Shown here in pieces: positions 32,680-41,763 of a stretch of 64,000 nucleotides of DNA. The notes beneath the pieces are model-generated. The model was not told the origin of the DNA. It saw only the letters and a list, made by a program, of their open reading frames with translations, and did not search any database. Position numbers and translations under genes: made by a program. The stretch comes from an uncultured Verrucomicrobiales bacterium (GTDB lineage Bacteria > Verrucomicrobiota > Verrucomicrobiia > Verrucomicrobiales > Akkermansiaceae). The stretch spans positions 1-64,000 of the forward strand of contig CALGZA010000006.1 of assembly GCA_937934595.1 (NCBI GenBank), in the 5' to 3' direction. Within the stretch, counting starts at the first letter, position 1. Each line of letters opens with the position of its first letter.

Positions 32680-33790
32680 ATCTATATGCCATGAAAACAA
32701 GACCAAAGGCATCCTACTCGGCACCGCAGTCGCTGACTCCATCGGCCTACCAATGGAAGGCATATCACCTAAACGCATTAAAAAACTAAATTGGATCAAT
32801 GAAAAATCCCCACTCACTCACCACTTCCTACTCGGCAGAGGAATGTGGAGCGATGACACAGAACATACCATCATGCTATCCCAAGCCCTACTAGCCAGCC
32901 ATGGAAATCTCAACAAATTCCAACGCTCATTCGCCTGGGAGCTAAAATGGTGGCTACTAGCCTTACCCGCAGGTGTCGGACTCGCCACCGCTCGAGCCAT
33001 CATCAAGCTTTGGCTAGGATACTCTATAAAACACTCTGGCGTATTCTCAGCAGGAAACGGCACAGCCATGAGAGCAGCCATCATAGCGGCCTACTTTCCT
33101 GACCACCCAAAAAAAAGACAATCCTTCACCATCGCACAATCCACCCTCACTCACACCGACCCAAAAGCAACAATCGGCGCCCTATCCGTAACAGAACTAA
33201 GCGCACTCCTAATCAAATCAAAAACACCACCCTCAACTCAACAAATCATCCACCTACTATCAAACATAACAAATATTATAGATAATCAAATCCACGGCTC
33301 AAAATCAGCAAAACAAGACTGGAAATCCATCACAAACCTCATACAAAAAAGCTGGAACAGTAACCACACCGAAACTCAATTCCTAACAGAACTAAATCAA
33401 ATAACCGGCGGCTCCACAAAACGCGGCGTCACCGGCTACATTTACCAATCTCTGCCCATCGCCATCTACTCAGGAACCAAACACAACTGGGAATACAAAA
33501 CAGTCATCACCAATGTCATCTCACTCGGCGGAGATACAGACACGGTTGCCGCAATTGCAGGCGCCATGTGTGGAGCCTATGGAGGCCACAAATCCATACC
33601 GCATCAATGGCTATCCAAAGTCACTGAATGGCCATGCTCAATCAACGACCTAGAAAAACTAGCAACCGCCATCTCAGAAAAGAAGCAATTAAGAGTTCGC
33701 CCCAGATTCTCACCCCAGCTCATCATCAGAAACATCATATTCCTCGCCGTCGTCATCACCCACGGATTCGCCAGACTAATACCACGTTAA
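32669..33790 (+). CDS. ADP-ribosylglycohydrolase family protein (copy 2)
   Basis: LLGTAVADSIGLPMEG, MWSDDTEHTIMLSQALL, SLGGDTDTVAAIAGAMCGAYGG. Start at MADKSICHENKTKG is preferred over 32651. Confidence 0.88.
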   Translation: MADKSICHENKTKGILLGTAVADSIGLPMEGISPKRIKKLNWINEKSPLTHHFLLGRGMWSDDTEHTIMLSQALLASHGNLNKFQRSFAWELKWWLLALPAGVGLATARAIIKLWLGYSIKHSGVFSAGNGTAMRAAIIAAYFPDHPKKRQSFTIAQSTLTHTDPKATIGALSVTELSALLIKSKTPPSTQQIIHLLSNITNIIDNQIHGSKSAKQDWKSITNLIQKSWNSNHTETQFLTELNQITGGSTKRGVTGYIYQSLPIAIYSGTKHNWEYKTVITNVISLGGDTDTVAAIAGAMCGAYGGHKSIPHQWLSKVTEWPCSINDLEKLATAISEKKQLRVRPRFSPQLIIRNIIFLAVVITHGFARLIPR

Positions 33791-33793
33791 ACC

Positions 33794-34633
33794 TCACACC
33801 CTGCCCTGGTCCTCATCACGCGCCTTATTCCACTCCTCATCCATCTGCTTCATCGATGCATCCTCCAAAGCCACACCCTTAGCCTTCAACCGAGACTCCA
33901 ACTTCTGAAAACGATCCATAAACTTATGATTCGTCCTATCCACAGCAACCTCAGGATTCACACCTAACTTACGTGCCATATTCACCGTAACAAAAAGCAA
34001 ATCACCAATCTCCGCCTCCAGCTCATCAGGAACATCCCCTCCCTCCTCATAACCCTCAAATGCCTCCTCCACCTCAGCCAGCTCCTCTCGCACCTTACCT
34101 AAAATCGACTTCGCATCCACCCAGTCAAAACCCACCTTACTAGCCTTCTTCTGTAACTTAGCAGCCTTCAACATCGCAGGCAACCCATCCCCCACACCAT
34201 ACAAATAAGGCTTCTCCTCACTCCCCCTCTCCTGCCTCTTTATCTCATCCCACTGGCTAAGAACTCCCTCAGAATCAATCACCCCTCTATCATTAGCCCC
34301 AAAAACATGCGGATGCCTCCTAATCAACTTCTCAGAAATACCACGCGCCACATCATCCATATCATACCTCCCAGCCTCACGCGCTATTTCAGAATGAAAA
34401 ACAACCTGCAACAACAAATCCCCAAGCTCCTCCTCCAAATGTTCATGATCCTCACACTTAATCGCATCCACCACCTCATAAGCCTCCTCTATCAAACAAG
34501 ACACCAAACTCCCATGAGTCTGATCCGCATCCCATGGACAGCCCCCCGGAGCTCTAAGCCTATGCATTATCGCCCTCAGACGCTCCACCTGCCTCTCAGG
34601 CACCACACTTCCCATCATCTCATCATCAGTCAT
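33794..34633 (-). CDS. mazG: Nucleoside triphosphate pyrophosphohydrolase
   Basis: LRAPGGCPWDADQTHGSLVSCLIEEAYEVVDAI, EELGDLLLQVVFHSEIA. Confidence 0.95.
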   Translation of the reverse strand: MTDDEMMGSVVPERQVERLRAIMHRLRAPGGCPWDADQTHGSLVSCLIEEAYEVVDAIKCEDHEHLEEELGDLLLQVVFHSEIAREAGRYDMDDVARGISEKLIRRHPHVFGANDRGVIDSEGVLSQWDEIKRQERGSEEKPYLYGVGDGLPAMLKAAKLQKKASKVGFDWVDAKSILGKVREELAEVEEAFEGYEEGGDVPDELEAEIGDLLFVTVNMARKLGVNPEVAVDRTNHKFMDRFQKLESRLKAKGVALEDASMKQMDEEWNKARDEDQGRV

Positions 34634-35484
34634 TTTTTTGAAGCAAATTTTAATATCTCACGCTCATCATCACTCAAGTTCCCTATACCCTCCTCAGACA
34701 CCTTATCCAGTATACGGTTCACTTCAGCCTCACTCTTACTCACCTTCATATTCAGCTCAGTCCTCGCCCTCATTCTCCCACCAGTCTTTGCCACCTTTCG
34801 CTTCTGCACACCCACATCACTCCCCACACCCTTTTTACCAATACTACCCACACCCACATCAAGCCAACTAAGATTCTTCAAACATAAAAAACCTACTCCA
34901 ACCCCACTCAAATGAGCCAAACTCTCAGCAGGATCAGCCCTCTGCGCTATCGACATCACCACCAATAAACCAATCAAACCATAACCCAACGTCTTCAAAC
35001 TCAACGTCACAGGCGGTAACAACAACCGCACCTTCTGATCAGGATACCTCAACGCCACCACAACCAATAAAGCCATTGCCAATCCACCAGCACCACTCAA
35101 AGGAACAACAGACCCAGAACTTAACAGCGCATAAACTATCGCCCCCACTAAAGTCGTCATCACTAACATCACACCAAACCTCCGTGACCCCAAACTCCTC
35201 TCAGCCATAGGCCCAAAAACAAAAAAAGCAATCAACGTAAACAACCAATCCCCCAAATTAACATTCACCAAAGGATAACTACCCCACCTCCATATCTCTA
35301 ACAAATCACCCCGTTTCATAGAAAAATAAACACTCAACCGCCCCTCAGAACTACCTCGGCCAATTACGTCCACCAAAAACACCACCACCAAAATAACCAA
35401 CATCCACTTCGAAACAGACGCCCCACCAAACCGACTCCCTCCTCCCCCAAACGAACCATAAGAACCAGATCTATATACTTTTTT
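34630..35484 (-). CDS. Rhomboid-like membrane protein
   Basis: Multiple TM helices, WRWGSYPLVNVNLGDWLFTLIAFFVFGPMAERSLGSRRF, GAGGLAMALL, SLAHLSGVGVGFL. Start likely MKKVYRSG. Confidence 0.65.
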   Translation of the reverse strand, partial: KKVYRSGSYGSFGGGGSRFGGASVSKWMLVILVVVFLVDVIGRGSSEGRLSVYFSMKRGDLLEIWRWGSYPLVNVNLGDWLFTLIAFFVFGPMAERSLGSRRFGVMLVMTTLVGAIVYALLSSGSVVPLSGAGGLAMALLVVVALRYPDQKVRLLLPPVTLSLKTLGYGLIGLLVVMSIAQRADPAESLAHLSGVGVGFLCLKNLSWLDVGVGSIGKKGVGSDVGVQKRKVAKTGGRMRARTELNMKVSKSEAEVNRILDKVSEEGIGNLSDDEREILKFASKK

Positions 35485-35772
35485 CATCCACCAAATACTT
35501 ACACCCACCACACCACCAGCGCAACACCTATCATCACAACAAAATAAATACCCCACTCCTCATCAAAATATCCAGCCCCACAGCAATAAACACCCCAAAC
35601 CACTCACTACATAAAATAAAACAATAGCACATTTGATTTCTAGAGGGCGTATCATACATCCTCACCCCCTCAGATCGCTGAACACATCTATTTAATAAAT
35701 AGAAAAATTGAACCAAAGGGTTTACAAATCACTTATTAAAGCAGACAACATTAATATTTAAACACACTTAAT

Positions 35773-36600
35773 ATGAATTATACAATTACATCCACCCTAA
35801 TCCCCCTATCTCTTGCTCTGTCAAGTTTGTGCGACGCTGCTTTTACCAGAGTTAATTTCACAGTCGGCTCTGAAGCAGCCTTCATCATAGAACCAGCCAC
35901 AAGAGCGGCTAACAATCCTTGGATAATGTATGCTCCCACACTGGGCTCAGACCTACCCGGCAGCTCAGAAGCTTTCATGATACAACAATTTGCAGACAAC
36001 GGAATTACAGTAGCCGGCGTAAATGTAGGTGAGTCTTACGGAACTCCCCGTAACATTGCAGGTTATGATAGTCTCTATAATGACATGGTAAATACACGTG
36101 GCTTCTCTGACCAATTATCCATGCTCACCAGAAGTCGAGGCGGCCTAATGGGGTTTAGCTGGGCAATGAATAACCCAGAAAAAGTAACCGGCATAGCGGG
36201 CATATACCCTATTACTAGCTTGTTAGGTTGGTCAGGAGCAACTGCTACCGCAAATTCATACGGAAGTAACCTATCAGATTTCAACCCAATAGATAACCTT
36301 ACCGACATGGCTAATGAAGGCGTCAAACTTTTCCTCCTTCACGGAGACAATGACTCCGTAGTCCCCCTCACAGATAACTCACAAATCACTCACGACAGAT
36401 ACCTAGCTCTCGGAGGAGACTCTACACTCTCTATCATCCAAGGCGGTGGTCACGACTTAAGCAACCACTGGTTCACAGATCAACCCCTTACTGATTTCCT
36501 TATCCAGACCAGCCTCATCCCAGAACCTTCATCAACACTACTCATCAGCTTCGCCGTCTTGGCATTCTCTACGATACGCCGTAGAGACCAGAACCAGTAA
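35773..36600 (+). CDS. PEP-CTERM-anchored alpha/beta hydrolase-like protein
   Basis: LTRSRGGLMGFSWAMNNPEKVTGIAGIYP, FLLHGDNDSVVP, GGGHDLSNHW; C-terminal IPEPSSTLLISFAVLAFSTIRRRDQNQ. Confidence 0.75.
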   Translation: MNYTITSTLIPLSLALSSLCDAAFTRVNFTVGSEAAFIIEPATRAANNPWIMYAPTLGSDLPGSSEAFMIQQFADNGITVAGVNVGESYGTPRNIAGYDSLYNDMVNTRGFSDQLSMLTRSRGGLMGFSWAMNNPEKVTGIAGIYPITSLLGWSGATATANSYGSNLSDFNPIDNLTDMANEGVKLFLLHGDNDSVVPLTDNSQITHDRYLALGGDSTLSIIQGGGHDLSNHWFTDQPLTDFLIQTSLIPEPSSTLLISFAVLAFSTIRRRDQNQ

Positions 36601-36814
36601 AGTAGCCAATTGATTCATCACAGATAGTGATATAATCAGACAAATAGCGGAATGCTTCTAGCCTACACTAAGGAGCGCATAAAATTAAACGGACTTCATG
36701 ACCGAGGAACATCCCAACTAGCAACAAAAAATGCCCAATTCCACTCACAACGAAAAACACTTTCTAAAATCTATCATAACAACCATTTGTCTGAGCTAAC
36801 TTAAAGATTAGCAG

Positions 36815-36838
36815 CATAAAAATTGAACAATTTTTATG
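36815..36838. repeat. Short perfect inverted repeat
   Basis: CATAAAAATTG-AA-CAATTTTTATG. Confidence 0.8.
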
Positions 36839-37020
36839 GACTAATTGAAGATCGTAATAGTCATAGCCACAAGACATAAAAAAGACGCATAACAGGCGGC
36901 ACAACTAACTCATAGAGAAACTAATTTCACTGCAGCAGTTTGCATAAAAAATCAGCTTTGCTACAAAAAATAAAATCATTAAAGCTTCCTGAATAGTTCA
37001 TAATAGCTGTGAAGACGGTA

Positions 37021-37231
37021 TTATACCATTTGAACTGTTAGAATGGATTGATAGCACAACAAGATAGCAAGAGTAGCGAGGCAAGAGGAAAGCGCATAGC
37101 GGACTATGCAACTGACGAATAACGAAGCTAATCTTGATATATTGTTGTGCACTTCAAAAAATCAGCTCTGCTGCTGGTCCCTAATATATTGAAACTACTA
37201 TCAATCCAGAATAACTGTAAAAATGGTATTA
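37021..37231. mobile_element. MITE-like non-coding repeat, copy 1
   Basis: About 211 bp; ends TATACCATTTGAACTGTTAGAATGGATTGATAG / CTATCAATCCAGAATAACTGTAAAAATGGTATTA are inverted repeats; similar copies at 52129 and 62730. Confidence 0.85.
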
Positions 37232-37291
37232 CCACAATACCATAAAACCACATCCGCAAAACGAAAGAAAAGCACCTACAGCCGTGCAAAT

Positions 37292-37324
37292 AAAAAAAGA
37301 GCACCTCAATAAAAGAGATGCTCT
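37292..37324 (-). terminator. Terminator of rpsU
   Basis: Minus strand AGAGCATCTC-TTTTATT-GAGGTGCTCT-TTTTTT. Confidence 0.8.
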
Positions 37325-37377
37325 CACTAAAAAATGTCTGATCTGAAACCTTAGAAGTCTAACTACATATCAGATGA

Positions 37378-37638
37378 TCAAGATGATGATGCCTCAGATC
37401 TTTCAGCAACCTTAGCGGCAGCTGTTGCATCCTGTGTAGGACTTGTATATTTAAAACGTTGCTTCTTACGCTTAGATGCAGAACGTAATTTACGCTTAGC
37501 TCTCTCTACTGGCGTTTCGAATGAACGTCGACGACGCATCTCCTCAAGAATGCCTTCGTTGTCTAATAAAGTCTTCATGCGCTTTAACGCACGATCCACT
37601 GTCTCGCCTTTGCTTACTGTTACTCCTCTAAGTGACAT
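37378..37638 (-). CDS. rpsU: 30S ribosomal protein S21
   Basis: VTVSKGETVDRALKRMKTLLDNEGILEEMRRRRSFETPVERAKRK. Confidence 0.92.
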   Translation of the reverse strand: MSLRGVTVSKGETVDRALKRMKTLLDNEGILEEMRRRRSFETPVERAKRKLRSASKRKKQRFKYTSPTQDATAAAKVAERSEASSS

Positions 37639-37849
37639 AATGTCTGTATAATAATGGTTAAATAATTCCTAATGTTTCAGGTCGGCGCAAAACCTATTCA
37701 TTTCAAATCACAAAGTCAAGCACCAGAAACGAAAAATCTATACTTTTATCTAACTCAAATTACATGCTAAGAAAATTCACTAAATTTAACACATTTCTAC
37801 ATTGCCAGAACCCAATAAATAGGCAGTATAGAAAGAGTAAATCATTATT

Positions 37850-40060
37850 ATGGTAGAAGAACGCTACGAAATACGAGGAAAAATTGGACAAGGCGGAGTA
37901 GGGGTCGTGTATAAGGCATATGATACACAACTCCGTAGAGAAGTTGCTATCAAACGCGTCCTTGCAGATGAAGACACTGAAGGCAACGAAACAGCTACCG
38001 CAAACCTCCTCAAAGAGGCCACAGCTCTCTCCTCCGTGCAGCATCCACACATCTGCACCGTCTATGATGCAGGCATTGACGATGGCGGTCCATTCGTTGT
38101 CATGGAACTCATCAATGGTAAAACCCTAGATGAAATGGTTGAACGCGGCACTCTCACCTACGAAGATTTCAGAGAAGTCGCTATCCAGACTCAAGAAGCC
38201 ATGATCGCTGCTCAAGAACTAAACCTCGTGCACCGTGACCTTAAACCCAGTAACGTTATGGTCAGCTGGCTACCTTCAGGTAGATTCCAAATCAAGTTAG
38301 TTGATTTCGGACTCGCCAAATTCTCAGCTAAGCCATCTCTGCAAACGATAGACCACGGAGACGCTGTTTTCGGATCTATCTTCTTTATGGCTCCAGAACA
38401 ATTCGAAAGAAAAGCCCTAGACCAGCGCACTGATATGTACTCCCTAGGAGCCATGTTCCACTATGCACTCACAGGGAACTACCCATTCGATGGCGATACC
38501 GCACCTCAAGTAATGGCAAGTCACCTCCAAAACTCCGTCATCCCTCTTCAACAAGTTCGCCCAGACCTTCCCGTCTGGCTCTGTGAATGGGTAATGTGGC
38601 ACATTCAAAGAGATATGGACAATCGTCCAGAATCTGCTGCCATCGCACTACAAAAATTCCTGCACGATGAATCAGTTGCAGCTCAAGGAGGTACACCCCA
38701 GTCACAATTCCCTAACGCTAACGCTGCTCCTACACTCCAAAAAACAGCTATGCAGATTATCCAGCCAGCAGGTAACATAACTGGCCCAATGAGCGTTCAA
38801 CCCACCGGTAACTCACTTACAGCAACAGCACCCCAACGCATTGTATCTCCTAATGGCCTCCTGAGCCCCAGCACAGCACCAGTCGGCATCCAACCAGCTC
38901 ATGCCAACACCGGAATACAGAATACAGTTCCAGCTACTCAAAACACCCAGCCACATCAACTACACATAAACCAAACAAAAAAAAGCAAAACTCTTCCTAT
39001 AGTTATAGGCTCCATGGTTGCTGTCGCTGTTATTATTGGCGGCATGATCATCTATGACGGCAGCTCCACTAAGAATCACCAGGAACAATATTCCGCTCTC
39101 ATAAAAGACATTGAGCCTAAGACATCTATTACTGTAACTGAAGAAGAATTAAACATACTTTTAAAAGGCTTAGTTAGCTCCAACATCAAAGACAAACAAG
39201 GCGCTTTGATAGCATTGAGTAAAGCAAATGCCAAAGATAAACTCTTCTCACCCACCCTCCTCATCGCAAATTTTGCTACCACTCCAAATCAACCTCTTTC
39301 CCCTGAATCAAAACAAAGCATTTTTGCATCGATAGACAGAAACAAAAATAAAGACCTAAATGCCTACAGAGTTGTGTTAGATTATGCTTTAGCAAACCCT
39401 AACAGCCTAGAATCAGGCAAAGCCATCCAAATAATGATTAATAATGCGGATGATTCATTTGTAGATAACTTACTAAAATTTTACAACAAGAAATCAACTC
39501 TCGCCAGCAAAAACAATTGTAAAAAAGCACTCATCAACATCATTCAAAAATCAAACTACAAGAAACAAATCTCTGAAAAAATTGTCTTAAGTTACAATAA
39601 CGCTTATGATGATGACTACAAGCTAGCACTACTAAGAATAATGGGTGCAACTAACTCAAAAGAAGCTTTAAACATACTATACAAAGAATTAGATAACGAT
39701 AATACTATCAATAGGCTAGCCGCTACTGAAGGACTCTCTGAAGCCTCTACTCTTGAACCATTTGATAAAATCATTGACATGTTATCTAGTAAAGAAAATG
39801 CAAGCCAATCAAAACAAATGGAAGCACTTACAGCAGATTTACTAGTAAAAAATGATAGTATCCCAGAGTTAAACAAGGAAAAACGCTGGATACAATTACT
39901 CTCAATCGCTAAAAATAAAGCTCCTGTCTACAGTAAGGCACGCAACTTAAAGTCTGACTGGGTTAAAGAATTCCTCACCAAAGTAGCAGCAAACGAGCAA
40001 TTACCCATAGGCATGCAAACTAACGCTAAAGATTTATTGAAAAAATTATCACCCCAATAA
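37850..40060 (+). CDS. Ser/Thr protein kinase with TM helix and HEAT-like C-terminal region
   Basis: YEIRGKIGQGGVGVVYKAYDTQLRREVAIKRV, HRDLKPSNVMV, VDFGLAKFS, MAPEQF; TM near LPIVIGSMVAVAVIIGGMII. Confidence 0.93.
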   Translation: MVEERYEIRGKIGQGGVGVVYKAYDTQLRREVAIKRVLADEDTEGNETATANLLKEATALSSVQHPHICTVYDAGIDDGGPFVVMELINGKTLDEMVERGTLTYEDFREVAIQTQEAMIAAQELNLVHRDLKPSNVMVSWLPSGRFQIKLVDFGLAKFSAKPSLQTIDHGDAVFGSIFFMAPEQFERKALDQRTDMYSLGAMFHYALTGNYPFDGDTAPQVMASHLQNSVIPLQQVRPDLPVWLCEWVMWHIQRDMDNRPESAAIALQKFLHDESVAAQGGTPQSQFPNANAAPTLQKTAMQIIQPAGNITGPMSVQPTGNSLTATAPQRIVSPNGLLSPSTAPVGIQPAHANTGIQNTVPATQNTQPHQLHINQTKKSKTLPIVIGSMVAVAVIIGGMIIYDGSSTKNHQEQYSALIKDIEPKTSITVTEEELNILLKGLVSSNIKDKQGALIALSKANAKDKLFSPTLLIANFATTPNQPLSPESKQSIFASIDRNKNKDLNAYRVVLDYALANPNSLESGKAIQIMINNADDSFVDNLLKFYNKKSTLASKNNCKKALINIIQKSNYKKQISEKIVLSYNNAYDDDYKLALLRIMGATNSKEALNILYKELDNDNTINRLAATEGLSEASTLEPFDKIIDMLSSKENASQSKQMEALTADLLVKNDSIPELNKEKRWIQLLSIAKNKAPVYSKARNLKSDWVKEFLTKVAANEQLPIGMQTNAKDLLKKLSPQ

Positions 40061-40162
40061 CTAAAAAACACGTTCAAATAACACATTAAATCCATCAATA
40101 TGTAGCTTTTCTACATTTTACCATTGTCAACCACACACTAAATAGTACAAACTAACAAAGAT

Positions 40163-40594
40163 ATGAAGAAAATCCTAATTACCGCGATCGCATTAATCAC
40201 TACAATGACCAGCTCAATGGCTGATATCCACTCACCTCCAGGATCTCATTACACTTCCACGCGTAAGCTTGGCAGAGCAATCAGTAATATCCTTTATGGT
40301 ATCGTCGAAATTCCTGAGCAAATCGTACGCAAGAATGAGCGCTACGGACGCAAAGCAGGATACTCATACGGTGTAGTTGACGGAACTCGCAGAGCATTCA
40401 GCCGCATAGGCTACGGCTTCTACGAGCTCTTCACTTTCCGTTGTCCTACTTACCACGGTACGTTCAAACCACCATATGAAAGATGCGGTGCTGATGGTAA
40501 CATCGGCATGAACGTCCACGAAGGACTATCTGAGTTTCCACCTGAACTAGGCGCTGAAGGTTACTACTCTCACGTAAGATCTCAGAAATACTAA
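40163..40594 (+). CDS. Exosortase system-associated protein (TIGR04073-like)
   Basis: Signal peptide; YTSTRKLGRAISNILYGIVEIPEQIVRKNERYGRKAGYSYGVVDGTRRAFSRIGYGFYELFTF. Confidence 0.75.
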   Translation: MKKILITAIALITTMTSSMADIHSPPGSHYTSTRKLGRAISNILYGIVEIPEQIVRKNERYGRKAGYSYGVVDGTRRAFSRIGYGFYELFTFRCPTYHGTFKPPYERCGADGNIGMNVHEGLSEFPPELGAEGYYSHVRSQKY

Positions 40595-40622
40595 TATAAG
40601 CATCTTCTCATACATATTCATG

Positions 40623-40654
40623 AAGCACTCTAGCGAAAGCAGAGTGCTTTTTTT
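40623..40654 (+). terminator. Rho-independent terminator
   Basis: AAGCACTCT-AGCGAAAGC-AGAGTGCTT-TTTTTT. Confidence 0.88.
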
Positions 40655-40790
40655 ATGCTAATCACCTCCCATCACCTCCCATCACCTCCCATCACCCCCA
40701 TCATACAAATCATACTAGACATTTTGGAAAATTCATCCACATTCACAGTCTATAAGCCGTCCTAAATACGGCATAAACTAAATACATACT

Positions 40791-41696
40791 ATGAAAACCA
40801 AACAACTACTAACTTCTGTAGCAATAAGCACTGCAGCCATCTTTGGTCTAAACTCCTGCGGCAGCAAGAGCACCACTACAACAAACACATCTAATGCTCT
40901 CGTCATCACAGCAATTCCTGACGGAAATATTTCAGACATCAAATTAAAATACCAACCCCTAGTAGACTACTTAACAAAAGAACTAAATATTAAAGTAGAA
41001 CTCAGCATATCAGATAACTACGATGCAGCTGTAACACGCTTCGCTAACAATGAAGTACAGCTAGTCTGGTTCGGTGGACTCACAGGTGTCCAAGCACGCA
41101 ACAAAGTCAAAGGTGCTCAGGCTATTGCCCAAGGTATAGCTGATCCTAACTACAAGTCATACTTCATCGCACACAAAGACACCGGCCTAGAAAAATCAGA
41201 AGACTTCCCTAAGGAAATCGCTGACATGACATTCACCTTCGGCAGCCAAAGATCTACCTCCGGAAGACTAATGCCTACTTGGTTCATAAAGCAAATAACA
41301 GGACAAACCCCTGACGAATTCTTCAAAAAAGGCGTTCAATTCCGCAAAAGTGGAAGCCACGAAGCCACAGCAAAGGCCGTTCATGACGGCACAGTCCAAG
41401 TAGGCGCACTCAGCTACAGGACATACGACAAACTTGTCGCCAAAAAAATAATCGATCCAGAAGTAGCAAAAATCATCTGGGAAACTCCACCATACGCAGA
41501 CTACAACTTCACCGCTCACCCGTCACTCAATGACAAATTCGGCGAAGGCTTCGTAACCAAACTTCAAGAAGCACTCATCGCATGTAAAGATGAAAAAGCA
41601 CTTGCTGCCATCAACCGTAAAGGAATCATCAAAGCCAAAAACTCAGACTTCGACGGCATCGTTAAAGTAGCCAAAGAACTAGGCTTCCTAGACTAA
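40791..41696 (+). CDS. PhnD-like ABC transporter substrate-binding lipoprotein (candidate selenate/phosphonate-type)
   Basis: Lipobox LNSC; VITAIPDGNISDIKLKYQPLVDYLTKELNIKVELSISDNYDAAVTRFANNEVQLVWFGGLTGVQAR. Confidence 0.8.
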   Translation: MKTKQLLTSVAISTAAIFGLNSCGSKSTTTTNTSNALVITAIPDGNISDIKLKYQPLVDYLTKELNIKVELSISDNYDAAVTRFANNEVQLVWFGGLTGVQARNKVKGAQAIAQGIADPNYKSYFIAHKDTGLEKSEDFPKEIADMTFTFGSQRSTSGRLMPTWFIKQITGQTPDEFFKKGVQFRKSGSHEATAKAVHDGTVQVGALSYRTYDKLVAKKIIDPEVAKIIWETPPYADYNFTAHPSLNDKFGEGFVTKLQEALIACKDEKALAAINRKGIIKAKNSDFDGIVKVAKELGFLD

Positions 41697-41723
41697 ATAA
41701 TTCACATAGCGTGATCAACTATC

Positions 41724-41756
41724 AGCATCCTTTGAGCTAACCACTCAAAGGATGCT
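41724..41756 (+). terminator. Intercistronic hairpin / attenuator
   Basis: AGCATCCTTTGAG-CTAACCA-CTCAAAGGATGCT, perfect 13-bp stem directly before the ATPase ATG at 41764. Confidence 0.75.
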
Positions 41757-41763
41757 TTGTTCC

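Noticed and set aside
36815-36838. Perfect palindrome CATAAAAATTG-AA-CAATTTTTATG as an operator
   Set aside because: AT-rich, isolated from any gene start, and no second copy noticed; listed only as an inverted repeat.
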